The notes: generated from the letters alone by a model not told the origin. Shown: positions 9,871-21,848, numbered from the stretch's first letter. The stretch is 64,000 nucleotides of DNA from Phlyctochytrium arcticum (GCA_025602905.1 JAHLKI010000014.1:372001-436000); one strand, 5' to 3'. Numbers and translations are program-made.

Positions 9871-10270
9871 ACTGCTCTTCCGGAGGACGTCGCAGCTGTG
9901 ATGCGGTCTGGTGTCAAGTGTGCCAATGAACTTTCGGAAAAAGTCTTTGAATCAAGGTTCTGGCATAAATGGCCGCCGATGCGCGGTGTTCAGGTTTTGC
10001 AGCCTTCTACCACCTACCACGGCGGGGTACGTGGGAAAAAGCATGCTACCCTTCACGTCACGTGTGGTGCTGAGGTAATCAAATCAGCGCTCGGAGTTTG
10101 GGATTCCTTGAAGGACGCAAAGATCTGGTCAACACGCGGCATTTCAACCCACAAGTAAAGTAATCAAGCGCCAACAAGTAATCGAGGAGGATAAAATAAA
10201 GCTACACACGCGGCCGACGGAGAAAAGGACGAAACCCCCATCAGAATTCCGCCATTCTTGTTTGCTCGCT

Positions 10271-13255
10271 ATGAAGGCGTTCGTGTCAAATGTGGATAGT
10301 CCTCTAGGACATAACCTGTCAAGGCTTCTCGCCTCCACAGTGGTAGGGTCTCGACGAGAAGAAGAGCCGGAGGAAGAGGAAGAGCCCCAAATCCCAGAGG
10401 ATGATGATGAAGAAGGCGGATCTCGCAAGAAGGATGAGAAGGTCAAGGAGAACTATACTATCGTTGGGAGCTTGATGGGCAAGGAAAGGAAACGTACAGC
10501 AGTGGTTGCGGGTGCAGCCGGAGCTGTCAATGTCAAGATCTCATCACCTGGCGAAAATGAAAGCGACTTCATACCCGAGTATCGACGGCCTACTGTCATC
10601 GAGACGGGAGATCCAAAGAAAGATGCGGCGCAACGAGAGGCCATCGAAAAGTTTGCAGTGCGTGGTCAAAAGCCAAAGTGGGTTGGGGAAATTACTACGG
10701 TATAGAGCGTTTCTCCTCGGTCAAGATGATCCTTGACTGAATGACTGTATAGCCAGGGGATCGAACGCGGCTTAAAGAAACTCTACTGGAATGCGATGTG
10801 ATTATCTACGATATTGTGTCGTGTACGGATGAGGCGAATTGGGCGATCGAAAGTACGTTTACTTCCCGCTTGACTTTCAATTCTACTGCTAATTGCTGAA
10901 TGTTGGTGGAATGTAGTGCTGGCTGACGAGGCTGAAAATTTTCTTGATAGGCCGAAAACTTTCATCGGGGTTACCAGCGTCATGACATGGGCACGCACAA
11001 AAGTTGATCCGGTAAATTGCTGAAATGTTGCCTCTCTATTCAAAGACTGAATCGTTTGTCAACAAAGGACGACCCTGAAGCATTTTTCAGCGAGGATGAC
11101 TATCGCCGAAGAAAGCCTCACCCCAATTTCAAGAACCACATCCAAGTAGAGAAGAATATTGTCAAATTTGGAAAGAAAGGGGCCCTGCGCACTTATGTTA
11201 TTGCAGCTGGATTGGCATATCATCCAGGAGACAGCATTTTCCATTATTTGTTCAAGGTGATTATGCTTGTCGCATTAGTCCCGAATGTCACCCAAGCTCA
11301 TTCTTGCGGCAGACTGCGTGGCACAATAATGACTTAGTATGCTATGGTGACGGATCGAATCTGATCCCTATGATCCACTTGGATGATCTCTGTAACATCG
11401 TCGTTGAGACGGTAGAAACGACTCCCAGCAACAAGTACATGCTGGCCATAGACCAGAGCACAAACACTCTTTATGACATAACAAAGGTTGGTAGTGTTTA
11501 GCTGTGTTACGTGACAGTGACGGGGTTAACTCGACATTTGTAGGCTGTCAGTGACACACTTGGAACCGGCAAAGTGCGCAAAGTTCCAAAGGAAGCTGCA
11601 CTTTTGAATAAAGACTTGCCGCAACTTGATTATGACATGTTGTCGGTCAACTTGAGACTGGAGCCCGGACATGTCAAGGAGATGTCATTCGAGTGGAAAT
11701 ACGAGGTCATACTGGTGATTCGAGCGATTTTTAAGACTACCTCGTCTCATCAAAAGTTCAGACAGGTCTATTAGAAAATCTCGGTCAATTTATACAAGAG
11801 TACAAATACGCTCTCGGACTGACACCCATCAAGATTGTGATTCATGGACCACCTGCGTCCGGAAAGTCATTTTACGCCGCAAAGATTGCGCAATTCTACG
11901 AGATTCACATGGTAGAAGTGGAGAAGGTGGTAGCCGATGGGATTGCGAGATTGGTATAGTTCAATTGATGAGATACTCTACGGATTTTGATAACTGAACC
12001 CCGTGTGTGCAAAAGGAGCGACGAAGCTTGGGTCACCTCCTTCCAGACGAGGGTGATGATGATCTCGATGCCGACAAAGAGTTACTTGAAGAACTCCGTG
12101 AAGCAGCAAGAACAAATAATGGCCGATATCCGGACGAACATGTCTTGAACTTTGTAAGGGACCGACTGCGCTCCATGCCATGTCGCAATCAAGGATATGT
12201 CCTAGATGGGTTCCCAGCTACGACAGAAGAGGCACGAGAGTTGTATCGGGGTAGGTTCTCAGATCAGGCACCCATCATGATACAGTGAGGTTAACGGCGT
12301 TTAGTTGGGGATGATGAGGACAAGGACGAGTCAAAGATTCCTCACATTGATGAAACGATTGGTCCAGACCATGTTTTGTCCCTGGATATCTCTGACGATG
12401 CAATTAAAGAGCGAATAATGGCTTTACCTGAATCGGCCGTTGCTGGTACCAAGAACTCAGAAGATGGTAGGGAAATGACTGCGCAATAGAACTGAGGTAT
12501 CCTCAACTGAACAACCTCTCCAGCGTTGACCCACCGACTCGAGGAATATCGCACCCAGAACACCGAAGAAACCACTGTCCTTAATTTCTTTGATGAGCTT
12601 GAGATTCACCCGCTGATTATATCTGTGGAAGCCAATGATGCGGCCACTGTTATGGAAATTCTGTCGAAGAAAATTGGTCCTCCACATAACTACGGACCTT
12701 CACCAGAGCAGTTGGCAGAGAAGAGGCGTGTTGCACAAGATGTTCAGGTACGCCATGAAGTCTTTATCCAATTTGTAGTTTTAAAGGACCAATTTCAATC
12801 ATCCAGGCAAAAGAAGCTGCAACAGCAGAGGAAGACAGGCAACGTCGCGAGAAAGATGAGGCCGAGCGGCAAAGCAAAGCCGCTACTGAATGGGTAGGCT
12901 AATCCCGTCCAAAAGCATCTTCCATTCAACTAAATTGGTGTTGCGCGACAGGCCCAACGCCTTGAAGAAGTGCGCAAACAGGAGCAAGAAGTCCTTGAAG
13001 CGCAGTCTGTGCCGCTGCGCAATTACCTGATGAGATTTGTTATGCCTACTTTAACTTCTGGGTTGATTGAGGTTTGCAAAACTAGACCCGAGGTACAGTG
13101 CATTCTAGTCCGCTGCTCTGATACGAAACCTAATTGGGATTGCAGGACCCAATCGATTATTTGGCAGAGTTTTTGTTCAAGGTAAGGCTTTGAAAAGGCA
13201 CCGCCAGCTGGGAAGTCCTAACCTTGGTGTTTAGCACAATCCCGGTAACTCATAA
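10271..13255 (+). CDS. AK7: Adenylate kinase 7-like axonemal protein with DPY30 tail
   Basis: Fourteen exons: 10271-10699, 10753-10852, 10917-11011, 11068-11256, 11313-11486, 11544-11705, 11762-11953, 12016-12250, 12305-12466, 12524-12747, 12807-12893, 12952-13092, 13146-13181, 13235-13255. The protein is 748 residues, near the size of animal AK7. Residues 1-383 form the Rossmann-like N-terminal region with an acidic insert, [11 protein letters not shown], and [17 protein letters not shown]. The adenylate kinase part begins with P-loop GPPASGKS at about 412. It continues with [15 protein letters not shown] (NMP-binding region) and [10 protein letters not shown] charged coiled coil leads to the C-terminal DPY30 motif [18 protein letters not shown]. 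Family role: nucleotide balance (2 ADP to ATP + AMP) in motile cilia. Exon 6 uses a weak donor, GTCATA, chosen because it keeps the frame and the conserved TGLLENL. Confidence 0.93.
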
Positions 13256-13750
13256 GCCAATTCTCTTGAACATTCCAGTTTGTACCTTCCGAAGCTATAA
13301 TCCCGACTATTCTTGGGGGCACCCCTTTTGTATCATAGTATCTAAAAAGTGCACGGTCATTTATTTGTTGCTTCCTTTATTGATTTGATAGATCCATAGA
13401 TGAGGTCTCCGAAGGTTCCGTGCTGTGCACACCCACAAAAAGGCGAAAAGGTTGGCAGGTTTCTATAAATAGCTCAATGAGCCAAATAAACAGCAGTGTC
13501 AATCTGTACCCCACATCCACAGCTCTTTGCGAACAATACAAATGCCAGTTACCAGTGCATGTGGCTGAGCACTAACAGCGAAAACGTGTAGCTAAATCCG
13601 GGCTTTAAGTAAGGTCAAGGTATGATATAGATGGTGTTCGAGAAACTTGGCCCGCTGCTCTCCAAGTTTTTTGAATAAATTCTACTTCAGCAAGTAACGC
13701 GACACTACAGAGACTGGGCTTGCATTCTCAATTGCTTTTACTCTAAAACG
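13256..13750. promoter_or_regulatory. Intergenic region with possible TATA box
   Basis: About 495 bp between AK7 and the RPEL gene. TCTATAAATAG near 13462-13472 resembles a TATA box but lies about 280 bp before the ATG, so it would need a long 5' UTR. Nothing else is seen. Confidence 0.3.
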
Positions 13751-14375
13751 ATGGCTACCCGACGCGACCGGTCAGTTTCCTTCGGCGGAGAACTCTCTCG
13801 CCCGAAATTTGGAGGAGAATTCTCTCCTATTTCCTCAGGCGGCGCCCCGTTAGTTGAGGGTAATCTCGGAGGAGCCCTTCTTGATGGAGATGATCAGCTT
13901 AAGCGGTTTCACGGATTGGAAGACCTCTTCTCCCATCGCCCTCAGAAGGATGACCTAGTTCAGCGTAACATTCTGAAGCCCGATAATGTTGCCAGCGCAA
14001 TTCAGGGTGTTCAAGAGCAATTGAAGAAACAAATCATTGAAGTAAGTGTGTTTGCCCATGATTTCTAGCTCAGCCGCTTCACCGATTCAAACGTTGCAAC
14101 ATTAGGATAATTTGAAGAAGGAAATATCTCACCGTCCCGCTCCCGACAAGCTCGTTGAGGCCAACATTATCAAGGCGGTGAAAGTCGCCCCAGCTTTACA
14201 GGTAAAATACGGTTGAAATCTTATGTCGGGTTTGACCTTTTGGGCTCACGAGAAATTCCTCAAGGCAGCTCAACAAGATCTCATCAAAAGCAAAATTCAT
14301 GATTCCGTTAGATCCTCTCTCTCGAAGCGTCCCAGTGAGGGCGAACTTGCAAAGATTCTACACCCTGCCAAGTGA
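13751..14375 (+). CDS. RPEL-repeat actin-binding protein (three repeats)
   Basis: Three exons, 13751-14041, 14106-14201 and 14265-14375, give 165 residues. After a Gly-rich N-terminus of about 55 residues come three RPEL repeats, a motif known from MRTF and Phactr proteins that binds G-actin. They are FSHRPQKDDLVQRNILK, ISHRPAPDKLVEANIIK and LSKRPSEGELAKILHP. Each is preceded by an amphipathic segment such as QEQLKKQII or QDLIKSKI. Exon borders fall between repeats. No SAP domain, bZIP or phosphatase-docking motif is visible, so this is a minimal RPEL protein. A role in sensing or sequestering monomeric actin is inferred. It lies 316 bp upstream of the mitochondrial EF-G gene in the same direction. 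Confidence 0.88.
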
Positions 14376-14691
14376 ATGGGAACTACTTAATGCCCGGGAC
14401 AAAGCTGCCTGCCTTCTTTTTCATAGTTTAGACCAAAAACTTTTTACTATAGCTGGGATGATTTATAGAGACGGGACTGGATGCTTGCATCAATATAAAC
14501 CATTAGTGATTGAAGTTGTTCCGAGTAGTCTTTCGCGTGCAAAGAGTTTAGTCGCGTCTCGCGCGGAGCGCGCGGAGCTGCTTACGCAAGAATCGCCATA
14601 GTAACAAATTGAAGTTCCGCCTCCACCCGTCAACTTTTCCATCTGGCAATTTTTCCTATACCAAAACTTAGACAGTTATACGCTGGCGAGT
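14376..14691. other. Intergenic, no gene seen
   Basis: About 316 bp between the RPEL stop and the EF-G start. It contains a GC-rich CGCGCGGAGCGCGCGGAG stretch near 14558-14577 but no coding frame with support. Confidence 0.4.
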
Positions 14692-17270
14692 ATGTTGGTC
14701 CGAGGGGTTTCTAGAGCTGTGAGCAAGGGCATCAGCTCTTCAACATGCGTGCAAGCTGTGTCTGCAGGAGAGCGTAGGGCGGTGGTGCTGCGAGGGAGTC
14801 CGGGGTGCGCCGCGGGAGTGCGGTCCATGTTTTCCACAGTCTGGGCAAACCGTACGGTTCTAGAGCGGTCGAGCAAATTCTCCATCGGAGCGAGAGGATC
14901 ACTTGAACGGTCGATGTCGGCTTCCTCAGCCGCTGCGGCGGTGGATGCAGAGGCTGCAGTTGTAGGCGAGAATGCTTTGGACGCAGCGGACTTGGTTTGT
15001 TTATATTCTACTGTCAAGTGGATCAGGCACTAATTTTAAATGGCAGGACCGCCTCTCTCATCTTCGCAACATTGGAATTTCTGCCCACATTGACTCTGGG
15101 AAAACAACACTCACCGAGCGCATTCTTTTCTATACTGGGCGGATCAATGAAATTCACGAAGTGCGGGGCAAGGATAACATTGGCGCAACAATGGATTCAA
15201 TGGAACTGGAGCGGGAGAAGGGCATCACAATTCAGAGTGCTGCAACGTATACCCAATGGAAAGATTGCGCCATCAACATTATCGACACCCCAGGGCACGT
15301 GGACTTTACTATCGAGGTTGAAAGAGCTCTTCGGGTCCTTGACTCTGCCATTCTTGTTCTTTGCGCCGTTGGCGGTGTACAATCGCAAACCATGACAGTA
15401 GATCGTCAAATGAAGCGATATAGCGTTCCTCGCATCTGTTTCATTAACAAAATGGACCGCGCTGGCGCCAATCCATGGCGTGTGATTGATCAACTGCGCA
15501 ACAAACTCAAGTTGACGGCGGCTGCAGTACAGATTCCCATTGGAAATGAAGGTTCACTCGCCGGCGTGGTGGATTTGGTCGAGATGAAGGCTTACTACAA
15601 CGAAGGCCCAAAGGGTGAAAGTATCCGCGTTGCAGACGTCCCAAGCGAATTGGTCGAGGCTGCCCAAAAAAGGCGAGCTGAGTTGATTGAACACTTGGCG
15701 GATGCCGATGATACGATTGCGGAGATGTACTTGGACGAACAGGAAATCACATCAGAACAATTGCATCAAGCGCTTCGTCGCGCCACTATTGCCCGCAAGT
15801 TTTGCCCGGTTTTCATGGGTTCTGCATATCACAACCGCGGTGTGCAGCCCATGTTGGATGGTGTCCTCAAGTACCTCCCTAAGCCACACGAAGTTGACAA
15901 TCTTGCCTTGGATCCCGCAAAGAATGAGGAAAAAGTCTTACTTACTTCAGCCTCTAACAACCAGGCACTAGTGTCGCTAGCATTCAAGTTGGAGGAAGGA
16001 CGTTTCGGGCAACTCACCTATCTCCGCATTTACCAGGGAACTCTAACCAAGGGAGACTGGATCTTCAATTCGCGAACGGGAAAGAAGGTGAAGGTATCGC
16101 GCCTGGTTCGCATGCACTCCAACGAAATGGAAGATGTATCATCCATCAAATCCGGAGAAATTTGCGCTCTTTTCGGCATTGACTGTGCGTCGGGTGATAC
16201 GTTCACGGACGGCTCCAATTCTTATTCAATGACTTCCATCTTTGTTCCGCAACCCGTTATTTCTCTATCGATTGCTCCAAAGGGCAAGGAATCCCCCAAC
16301 TTTGCCAAGGCCTTGACGCGATTCCAACGCGAAGACCCTACTTTCCGCGTGCATGTGGATTCGGAGAGCAAACAGACGATCGTGTCTGGAATGGGCGAAT
16401 TGCATCTGGAGATTTACGTAGAGCGTATGAAGCGCGAATACAATGTTGAATGTGTTACCGGCAAGCCACAGGTCGCTTTCCGGGAAACCATTCAAAGCAA
16501 GGTCCCCTTTGCTTATACTCACAAGAAGCAGAGTGGTGGTTCCGGGCAGTTTGCGCGCGTGACAGGTTACATTGAACCAATTGTAGCTGAGGAGGCAGAA
16601 GGCGCGGAGGACGGAGCAAGTGAAGCGGAAGCTGCCGATGCTAAAACCCCGTCTAATGAGAGCAAGACTGTTGTCTTTGAGAACCAGACGGTGGGCATGA
16701 ATGTACCCAGTCAATATATCCCGGCCATTGAGAAAGGTTTCCTGGAAGCATGCCAAAAGGGATCACTTATTGGTCACCCCATTACTGGTGTTCGATTTGT
16801 CCTTGAGGATGGTATGGCCCATGCTGTCGACTCTTCCGAGCTGGCGTTTAAGCTTGCCGGAATTTACGCATTCCGTGAGGCTTTTGCACAAGCACAACCA
16901 ACTATTCTGGAGCCGATCATGGACGTCAGTTTGACCGCGCCTGTGGAATATCAGGGCGCATGTATCGGGCTGTTAAACAAGCGCAAGGGAACGATCGGCG
17001 ATTCAGAGGTCGTAGACGACTACGTTGAAGTACACGCAGATGTGCCATTGAATGACATGTTTGGCTTTTCCACCGATCTACGGAGTTGTACTCAGGTATG
17101 TCCTTCATTCCAAGTGGAAGCTTACGTTTTTATTTACGTGAGTAATATAGGGTAAAGGCGAGTTCTCGATGGAGTACAAATCGCATCAGTCCGTTCCTAC
17201 CTTTGTCCAAACGCAGCTCATTGAAGAGTACAAGAAAAAGCAGCTGCAAGCCCAAGCTGAAAAGAAATAA
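14692..17270 (+). CDS. MEF1: Mitochondrial translation elongation factor G
   Basis: Three exons, 14692-14994, 15047-17095 and 17151-17270, encode 823 residues. The first exon is an Arg/Ser/Ala-rich stretch of about 100 residues, consistent with a mitochondrial presequence. GTPase motifs follow: [13 protein letters not shown] (G1, about 114), GITIQSAAT (switch I/G2), DTPGHVDFT (G3) and [10 protein letters not shown] (G4). Domains II-V are present, including [14 protein letters not shown] and [34 protein letters not shown] at the end. The IDSGKTT P-loop and the C-terminus match the mitochondrial EFG1 (GFM1/MEF1) class that drives ribosomal translocation. An acidic insertion of about 30 residues in domain IV (around [19 protein letters not shown]) is unusual. 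The gene converges with the GPCR gene, about 310 bp apart. Confidence 0.95.
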
Positions 17271-17579
17271 CAAGGCATTCATCACTTGTTCCAACACTTT
17301 TTTTCATTTCATTTATGCACATACTTTCCTTCCATCACCCCACTCCCGGCAAGACTAATTTATGTTTTTTTTTTCACTTTTGTATTTATAATTCAATCAT
17401 CATTCACACAGGTTTTGAAAAAAAAAAAGATTGGCAAAGAAGTGTAAGGGGAAGCATCAATAGGAAATGGGATATAGTTGATTGCGTGCCGTGGGTAACA
17501 GGTTGTCGGGAAGCATGCTTCATGGATGATTTACAAGTGGTGGGATTTAACTTTCTTGCTGCAACCGGGGCAGTGAAGG
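17271..17579. other. Convergent 3' intergenic region
   Basis: About 310 bp between the 3' ends of EF-G and the GPCR gene, with T10 and A10 runs. No coding frame is supported. It probably holds the two opposed poly(A) regions. Confidence 0.4.
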
Positions 17580-19054
17580 TTATGAATGATCGGGGTTGCT
17601 CAGTGTGACAATAGCGTTTTCAGAAACATGCATTCCATTCACCCCATCCTGACCCCCTAGTGCCAATTTCTGCTCTCCGAAGCCAAACCAGACCGACTCT
17701 CCATCATTCGATGCTGCCCACGCGTGCAGTGGTTCCCACCGTCCATCATACAGGATAAGCCAGTTGCAATGTCGAGGCCATGCATCTAGGATGTCCGCGA
17801 CTGAAACACGGACTGCTTCTGAGGCTTCGGCCGCTGGATAGACGGCGGGTGCGGGCGTCGTTGGGCTTAAAGGGTAGAGAGATGATGCGGTCAAGGTTGC
17901 GGAGAAGGGAAATACTGATCCAACTGACTCTTTGCCGCCCTTGTCGCCCTTGGGTGGGGGAACAGGGGTTAGGTACATTTTACTTGGACCGTCAGCAATA
18001 GCCAGCTCGGTGAGATTGCTGAGATTGGACGTGCCCTTGCCGGCTGTGCTGGCCTTGATGGCCCCAGAGTGGCCTGAATGTGAGCTCTTGCCCAAGGTGC
18101 CAGATGTACCCGCAGAAGCGTTACGGCGTCCAGCTGCTTGAAACCAGTAGATCCAGAAATATGCACAAAAGTTGACAAATCCGCGCATGGGTGACATGAG
18201 CGTCTGCGCAAATGAGAAGGGATAGTAGTTATAGCCCGTACTCATAAAGAAAAATCGGTTAAGATTGGAAGGCGTCCAGACAATGATGAAGGCGGTCATG
18301 TAAACGAGAGCGGTGCGAGCAAAAGCGATGCGATATTTGGAAAGAGACTGAACTTGTTGGCCGCCATGCGCCTGTCGAAATTTGTCGGCACCCTTCCAGA
18401 TGACTCGGCCGACGAGTAAATACGCAACCAGGTTGAAAGAGAAGACCCCCCAAAGAAACGCGTAGAAAAAGAGAATCTGGTAGGCCTTATACGGACTTTT
18501 GACCCAACACCATCTGTGAGAAGAAAGTAAGCTCGATTAATTTCTGGCACGTTGAGTTAAAAAGTGACAGAGGATACATACAAGGTGGTATCACCATAGA
18601 CCCTTCCTGAAGATCCCGTCAGGAAAACTGGCACGATGGCGAAAATGAGCGGCCATCCCAAGGCAAAAACGGCCAACAGCTTTTCCCGTTCTCGAATGGT
18701 ATCTGTCCGGCCCTTGAAAAAAACAACCAGTAGGAGATTGGAAGCCAAGATTGCCGTCCATGTCAAACTAGACAGGTCGCCTTCTTGCATCAGAGCGGCC
18801 TGAAACTGACAAAGCGCACTGTCGGGCCCAACATCATCCACAGGAGCCCGGCCCATAAATTTTGCAATGGCCGACATAAGATCACCGATGGCCATGAAGA
18901 TGATGAGGCGGGCCGTTGGATTGTGGGCAGCCTTCCGATTGAAGAGAAAAAAAATGATGATGCTTGCAACGCCGAAAAAGGAGAGCGATGATGAGAAACG
19001 ACCAGTTATTTGGAGAGCCCGTAGCTGATCATCGGAGAAGGCGGTGGAAGACAT
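17580..19054 (-). CDS. Seven-helix receptor of the cAMP-receptor-like/Git3-like class
   Basis: Two exons (19054-18582 and 18513-17580) with a 68-nt intron give 468 residues. Seven hydrophobic helices can be traced, from GVASIIIFFLFN (helix 1) and LIIFMAIGDLMSAIAKFMG (helix 2) to FVNFCAYFWIYWFQAAG (helix 7). The helix 1-3 pattern (NPTARLIIFMAIGDL, cysteine in ALCQFQAALMQEG) and WCWV in the second outer loop fit class-E cAMP receptor-like GPCRs, named from Dictyostelium cAR and also found in fungi. The roughly 150-residue C-terminal tail is Ser/Thr/Gly-rich, then ends in a compact Trp-rich segment (NWLILYDGRWEPLHAW) I do not recognise. Such receptors signal through heterotrimeric G proteins; the ligand is unknown. 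Confidence 0.85.
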
Positions 19055-19839
19055 GCTTGCTGCCGAAGTACTTTACTCCGAGAGGTTTTTTGACCTTGAT
19101 GTGGGCAGCCGGTTGCTTGCCTGCTTTCTCGAATGCCCTCTAACTCAAGTCTTGCTTTGGTCTATTCTATGTGAGGTTGACGGATGTACTTTAATTTGTA
19201 GCTTCAGGGATGTAACGTCCACCCCCGCCACTGTTTGATATATATATGTACTTGAGGGCATGTACGGGTGGCAGTGTGCGGCCGACGATGAAATGCGCTA
19301 TATAAGCCAAGGTGATCCAAAAGGCGACTTTCTTTCCAAAGCGACGCGCGAGGCCTATATCGAGCGAGAGTAACGGCAGGTGGAGGCTCGCTGGAGGCTC
19401 GACGATTGGTCGGTTAATACCCAAAGATGTTATGGAGGAGAGAATCCCTGAAGAGTCCCAGCAATCGGGTGCTGGGCGGTGGAGGTAGCCCAAAACAAAG
19501 AACGCCTGCCGACGTCAAACGAGGATTGTTTGTCCGGCTTCCGGCGCGGAATTATATATAGTGGGCTTGCCTCTCCTGATGGGCGTTCGACATTTTTTTG
19601 GCCAGTGGAAAAACTCGCGCTGTGTCATACTATCGAAACGTTGTGCTGGGTCAATAGTTTCCAAAGTGATAAGTACAATGTTTGATGTTCTACGCAGTAT
19701 AGAGACCTGATAAGCTGAGCCCGAACGGCCAGGTACAAAGCGTTCCAGCCAAGCCGCTCCCTCCGAACCTTCTTTGGTTGCTGGGGGAAAAGTGGTGCAT
19801 ATGGGCGGTACCATTGACCGCAAATTGGGAAGACATCAG
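19055..19839. other. Intergenic, no gene seen
   Basis: About 785 bp between the GPCR start and the tandem array. It includes a short TATATATATGTA run near 19239-19250 and several short frames without homology to each other or neighbours. Confidence 0.45.
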
Positions 19840-20266
19840 GACTTCGCCCGGACCCGTAAACTCAAAGTGTAATGCAGAAATAGTCAAAATGCCGCCGGGA
19901 ACAGATAATAATTAAGGTTAAGCTTCTTCTGGACATTGACTGAATGTATCAATGACGGAATCAATGATGGGCGGCGACAAGTACAGAAAGTGTCAAAAGG
20001 CATAGATACACGTCATGTAGTTTCCAAAATCCAATACAGAAACTGAAAGCTGAATGAGAACTCGGCTGTGTGTGTTCCGGGAGCCATTCATGCCCTTTGA
20101 ATACAAGAAACATATGTCTATGTGATGCATAATGTGAGGCAAATAATGATGTGGGAAAAATTCCTGAAGGCATGAGGGTATAACGAGCTCGGATAAGGGC
20201 GGGGCACAGTGGTCAGTCAACACTTGCCAAGACGTCAGGAGCAATAGTTAACGTGCTAATAACACG

Positions 20267-20480
20267 ATGGGAAGGTACAGTAGTTACAGAAATGCAGAAT
20301 TATTTACAGGGGGGGACGGAGGTGGGAGAAATATCTACAGGATAATGGGAAAGTACAGTATTTCCAGAGATGCAGAAGTAATCACAGGGGGAAGGAAGTG
20401 GGAGAAATATCTGCAAGACAATGGGAAGTCATATTACTTACGGAGATGCAGAAGTAATCACGCGGGGGGAGGAAGTGAGA
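20267..20480. repeat. About 77-bp minisatellite in the 3' flank of gene A
   Basis: Three successive copies of a unit beginning GGGAA.GTA and running through AGATGCAGAA..TAT or TAATCACAGGGGG to GTGGGAGAAATATCT are visible at about 20269, 20347 and 20421. Unit B has two copies at about 23098-23230, and one copy survives at about 25255-25320 in the remnant region. Confidence 0.7.
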
Positions 20481-20559
20481 ATATTTCAATTGAGGTTTCA
20501 GATACCAACAAACCATGTGTTGCCATTAAATGTGGACCTAGTGTGTGAAAATATGGCCC

Positions 20560-21759
20560 TTAGCTGCTGCGTTCGGTAAGCTCCCTTTTGGCCAAGTTCT
20601 TGGGAATGATTTTGGCGTTGGTGATGAGAACATCCTTCTTGGCAAAAACCGAAGCTCCTTTTTCAACAATCAAACGGTTGCCCTTTGCATCTTTGAACGC
20701 GATGTCTTTTTTGGCGGTAATTTTGACGCCCTTCTTGATCAGTACCTGGCGAGTGGTTAGGCTGCGGTCGGCAAGTTCTCTTTTGGCCAATTTTTTGGGA
20801 GTGATCTTGGCGTTGGTGATGAGAACATCCTTCTTGGCAAAAACCGAAGCTCCTTTTGCAACAATCAAACGGTTGCCCTTTGCATCTTTGAACGCGATGT
20901 CTTTCTTGGCGGTAATTTTGACGCCCTTCTTGATCAGCACCTGGCGAGCTGCTAGGGTGCGGTCGGCAAGTTCTCTTTTGGCCAATTTCTTGGGAATGAT
21001 TTTGGCATTGGTGATGAGAACATCCTTCTTGGCAAAAACTGAAGCTCCTTTTGCAACAATCAAACGGCTACCCTTTGCATCTTTGAACGCGATGTCTTTC
21101 TTGGCGGATATTTTAGCTCCCTTCTTGATCAGTACCTGGCGAGCTGCAAGGCTGCGGTCGGTAAGTTCCCTTTTAGCCAATTTGTTGGGAATGATCTTGG
21201 CGTTGGTGATGAGAACATCATTCTTGGCAAAAACTGAAGCTCCTTTTGCAACAATCAAACGGTTACCCTTTGCATCTTTGAACGCGATGTCTTTCTTGGC
21301 GGTAATTTTGACGCCCTTCTTGATCAGTACCTGGCGAGTTGCTAGGCTGCGTTCGGTAACACTAAACGTTTGGCATGAAATGATCTCGTCGCCAGGCGTC
21401 CGGAGGGCGATATAGCAGACATTGCCGTCGCAACTCAGATTCTCAGGAATAGCGACTTGCGCAGTCTGACGCCCAGAAATTGATTGCGCAGTACTGACCC
21501 ATGTTCTCCCTAAAATGAAAATATGACCCGGTCAGAAAGGGAGATTTTCCTAAATTTCTGAATAACCCTTACCATTTGTAGAAAGGGCAACGTTTACTGT
21601 GTCTGTCCCAGAATTGGTTAAACTTATTCCAGTTCCCGTAGCATGGGAACCGAGGTCGCTGGTGCAGGCCGCCTGACGCGTGTACAAGTTTGGTAGACCA
21701 TTGGCCGCAGCCAGGAAAGAAGAAAGTAGAAGCAGCGGTTGGAATGCCGCGGCTATCAT
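20560..21759 (-). CDS. Secreted protein with four 65-residue Lys-rich repeats and Lys-Arg sites (copy A)
   Basis: Two exons (21759-21573 and 21509-20560) give 378 residues. A signal peptide (MIAAAFQPLLLLSSFLAAANG) precedes a small domain of about 110 residues with four cysteines (ACTSDLGS, LSCDGNVCYIAL, ISCQTF), of unknown family. Then come four 65-residue repeats encoded by exact 195-bp units. Each repeat contains RQVLIKKG, an AFKDAKG block, IVAKGASVFAKKDVLI and PKKLAKREL. The invariant KR before EL is a plausible Kex2/kexin cleavage site. Cutting there would release near-identical basic peptides, as in fungal Kex2-processed repeat proteins and alpha-factor-type pheromones; that is inference. 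Repeats are nearly identical at DNA level, implying recent homogenisation. Alternative: an uncut structural or adhesive wall protein. Confidence 0.85.
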
Positions 21760-21840
21760 GGTAGGTTTTGTTGTTGGAGTAGTGTAGACTGATTGGTGTG
21801 ATGTGAGTTGCGAGTTGAAGATGTTCCGAGGAAGCTGGCC

Positions 21841-21848
21841 ATTTTATG
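21841..21848 (-). promoter_or_regulatory. TATA-like element, copy A
   Basis: On the minus strand CATAAAAT lies about 82 bp before the ATG of copy A and recurs at the same distance before copy B (24325-24332), within otherwise diverging flanks. Confidence 0.4.

Noticed and set aside
9664..10158. 164-codon open frame on the plus strand
   Set aside because: Much of it is the antisense of a decayed copy of the 5502-6929 gene, and no motif is recognisable on the plus strand.
20581..21360. Regular direct repeats as a CRISPR-like array
   Set aside because: The units are contiguous 195-bp coding repeats without unique spacers, in a eukaryotic intron-bearing gene.
20588..21415. 275-codon plus-strand frame made of repeats (LVMRTSFLAKTEAPF)
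   Set aside because: It is the antisense of the Lys-rich repeats in the secreted protein, which has a signal peptide and an intron position shared with its paralogue.
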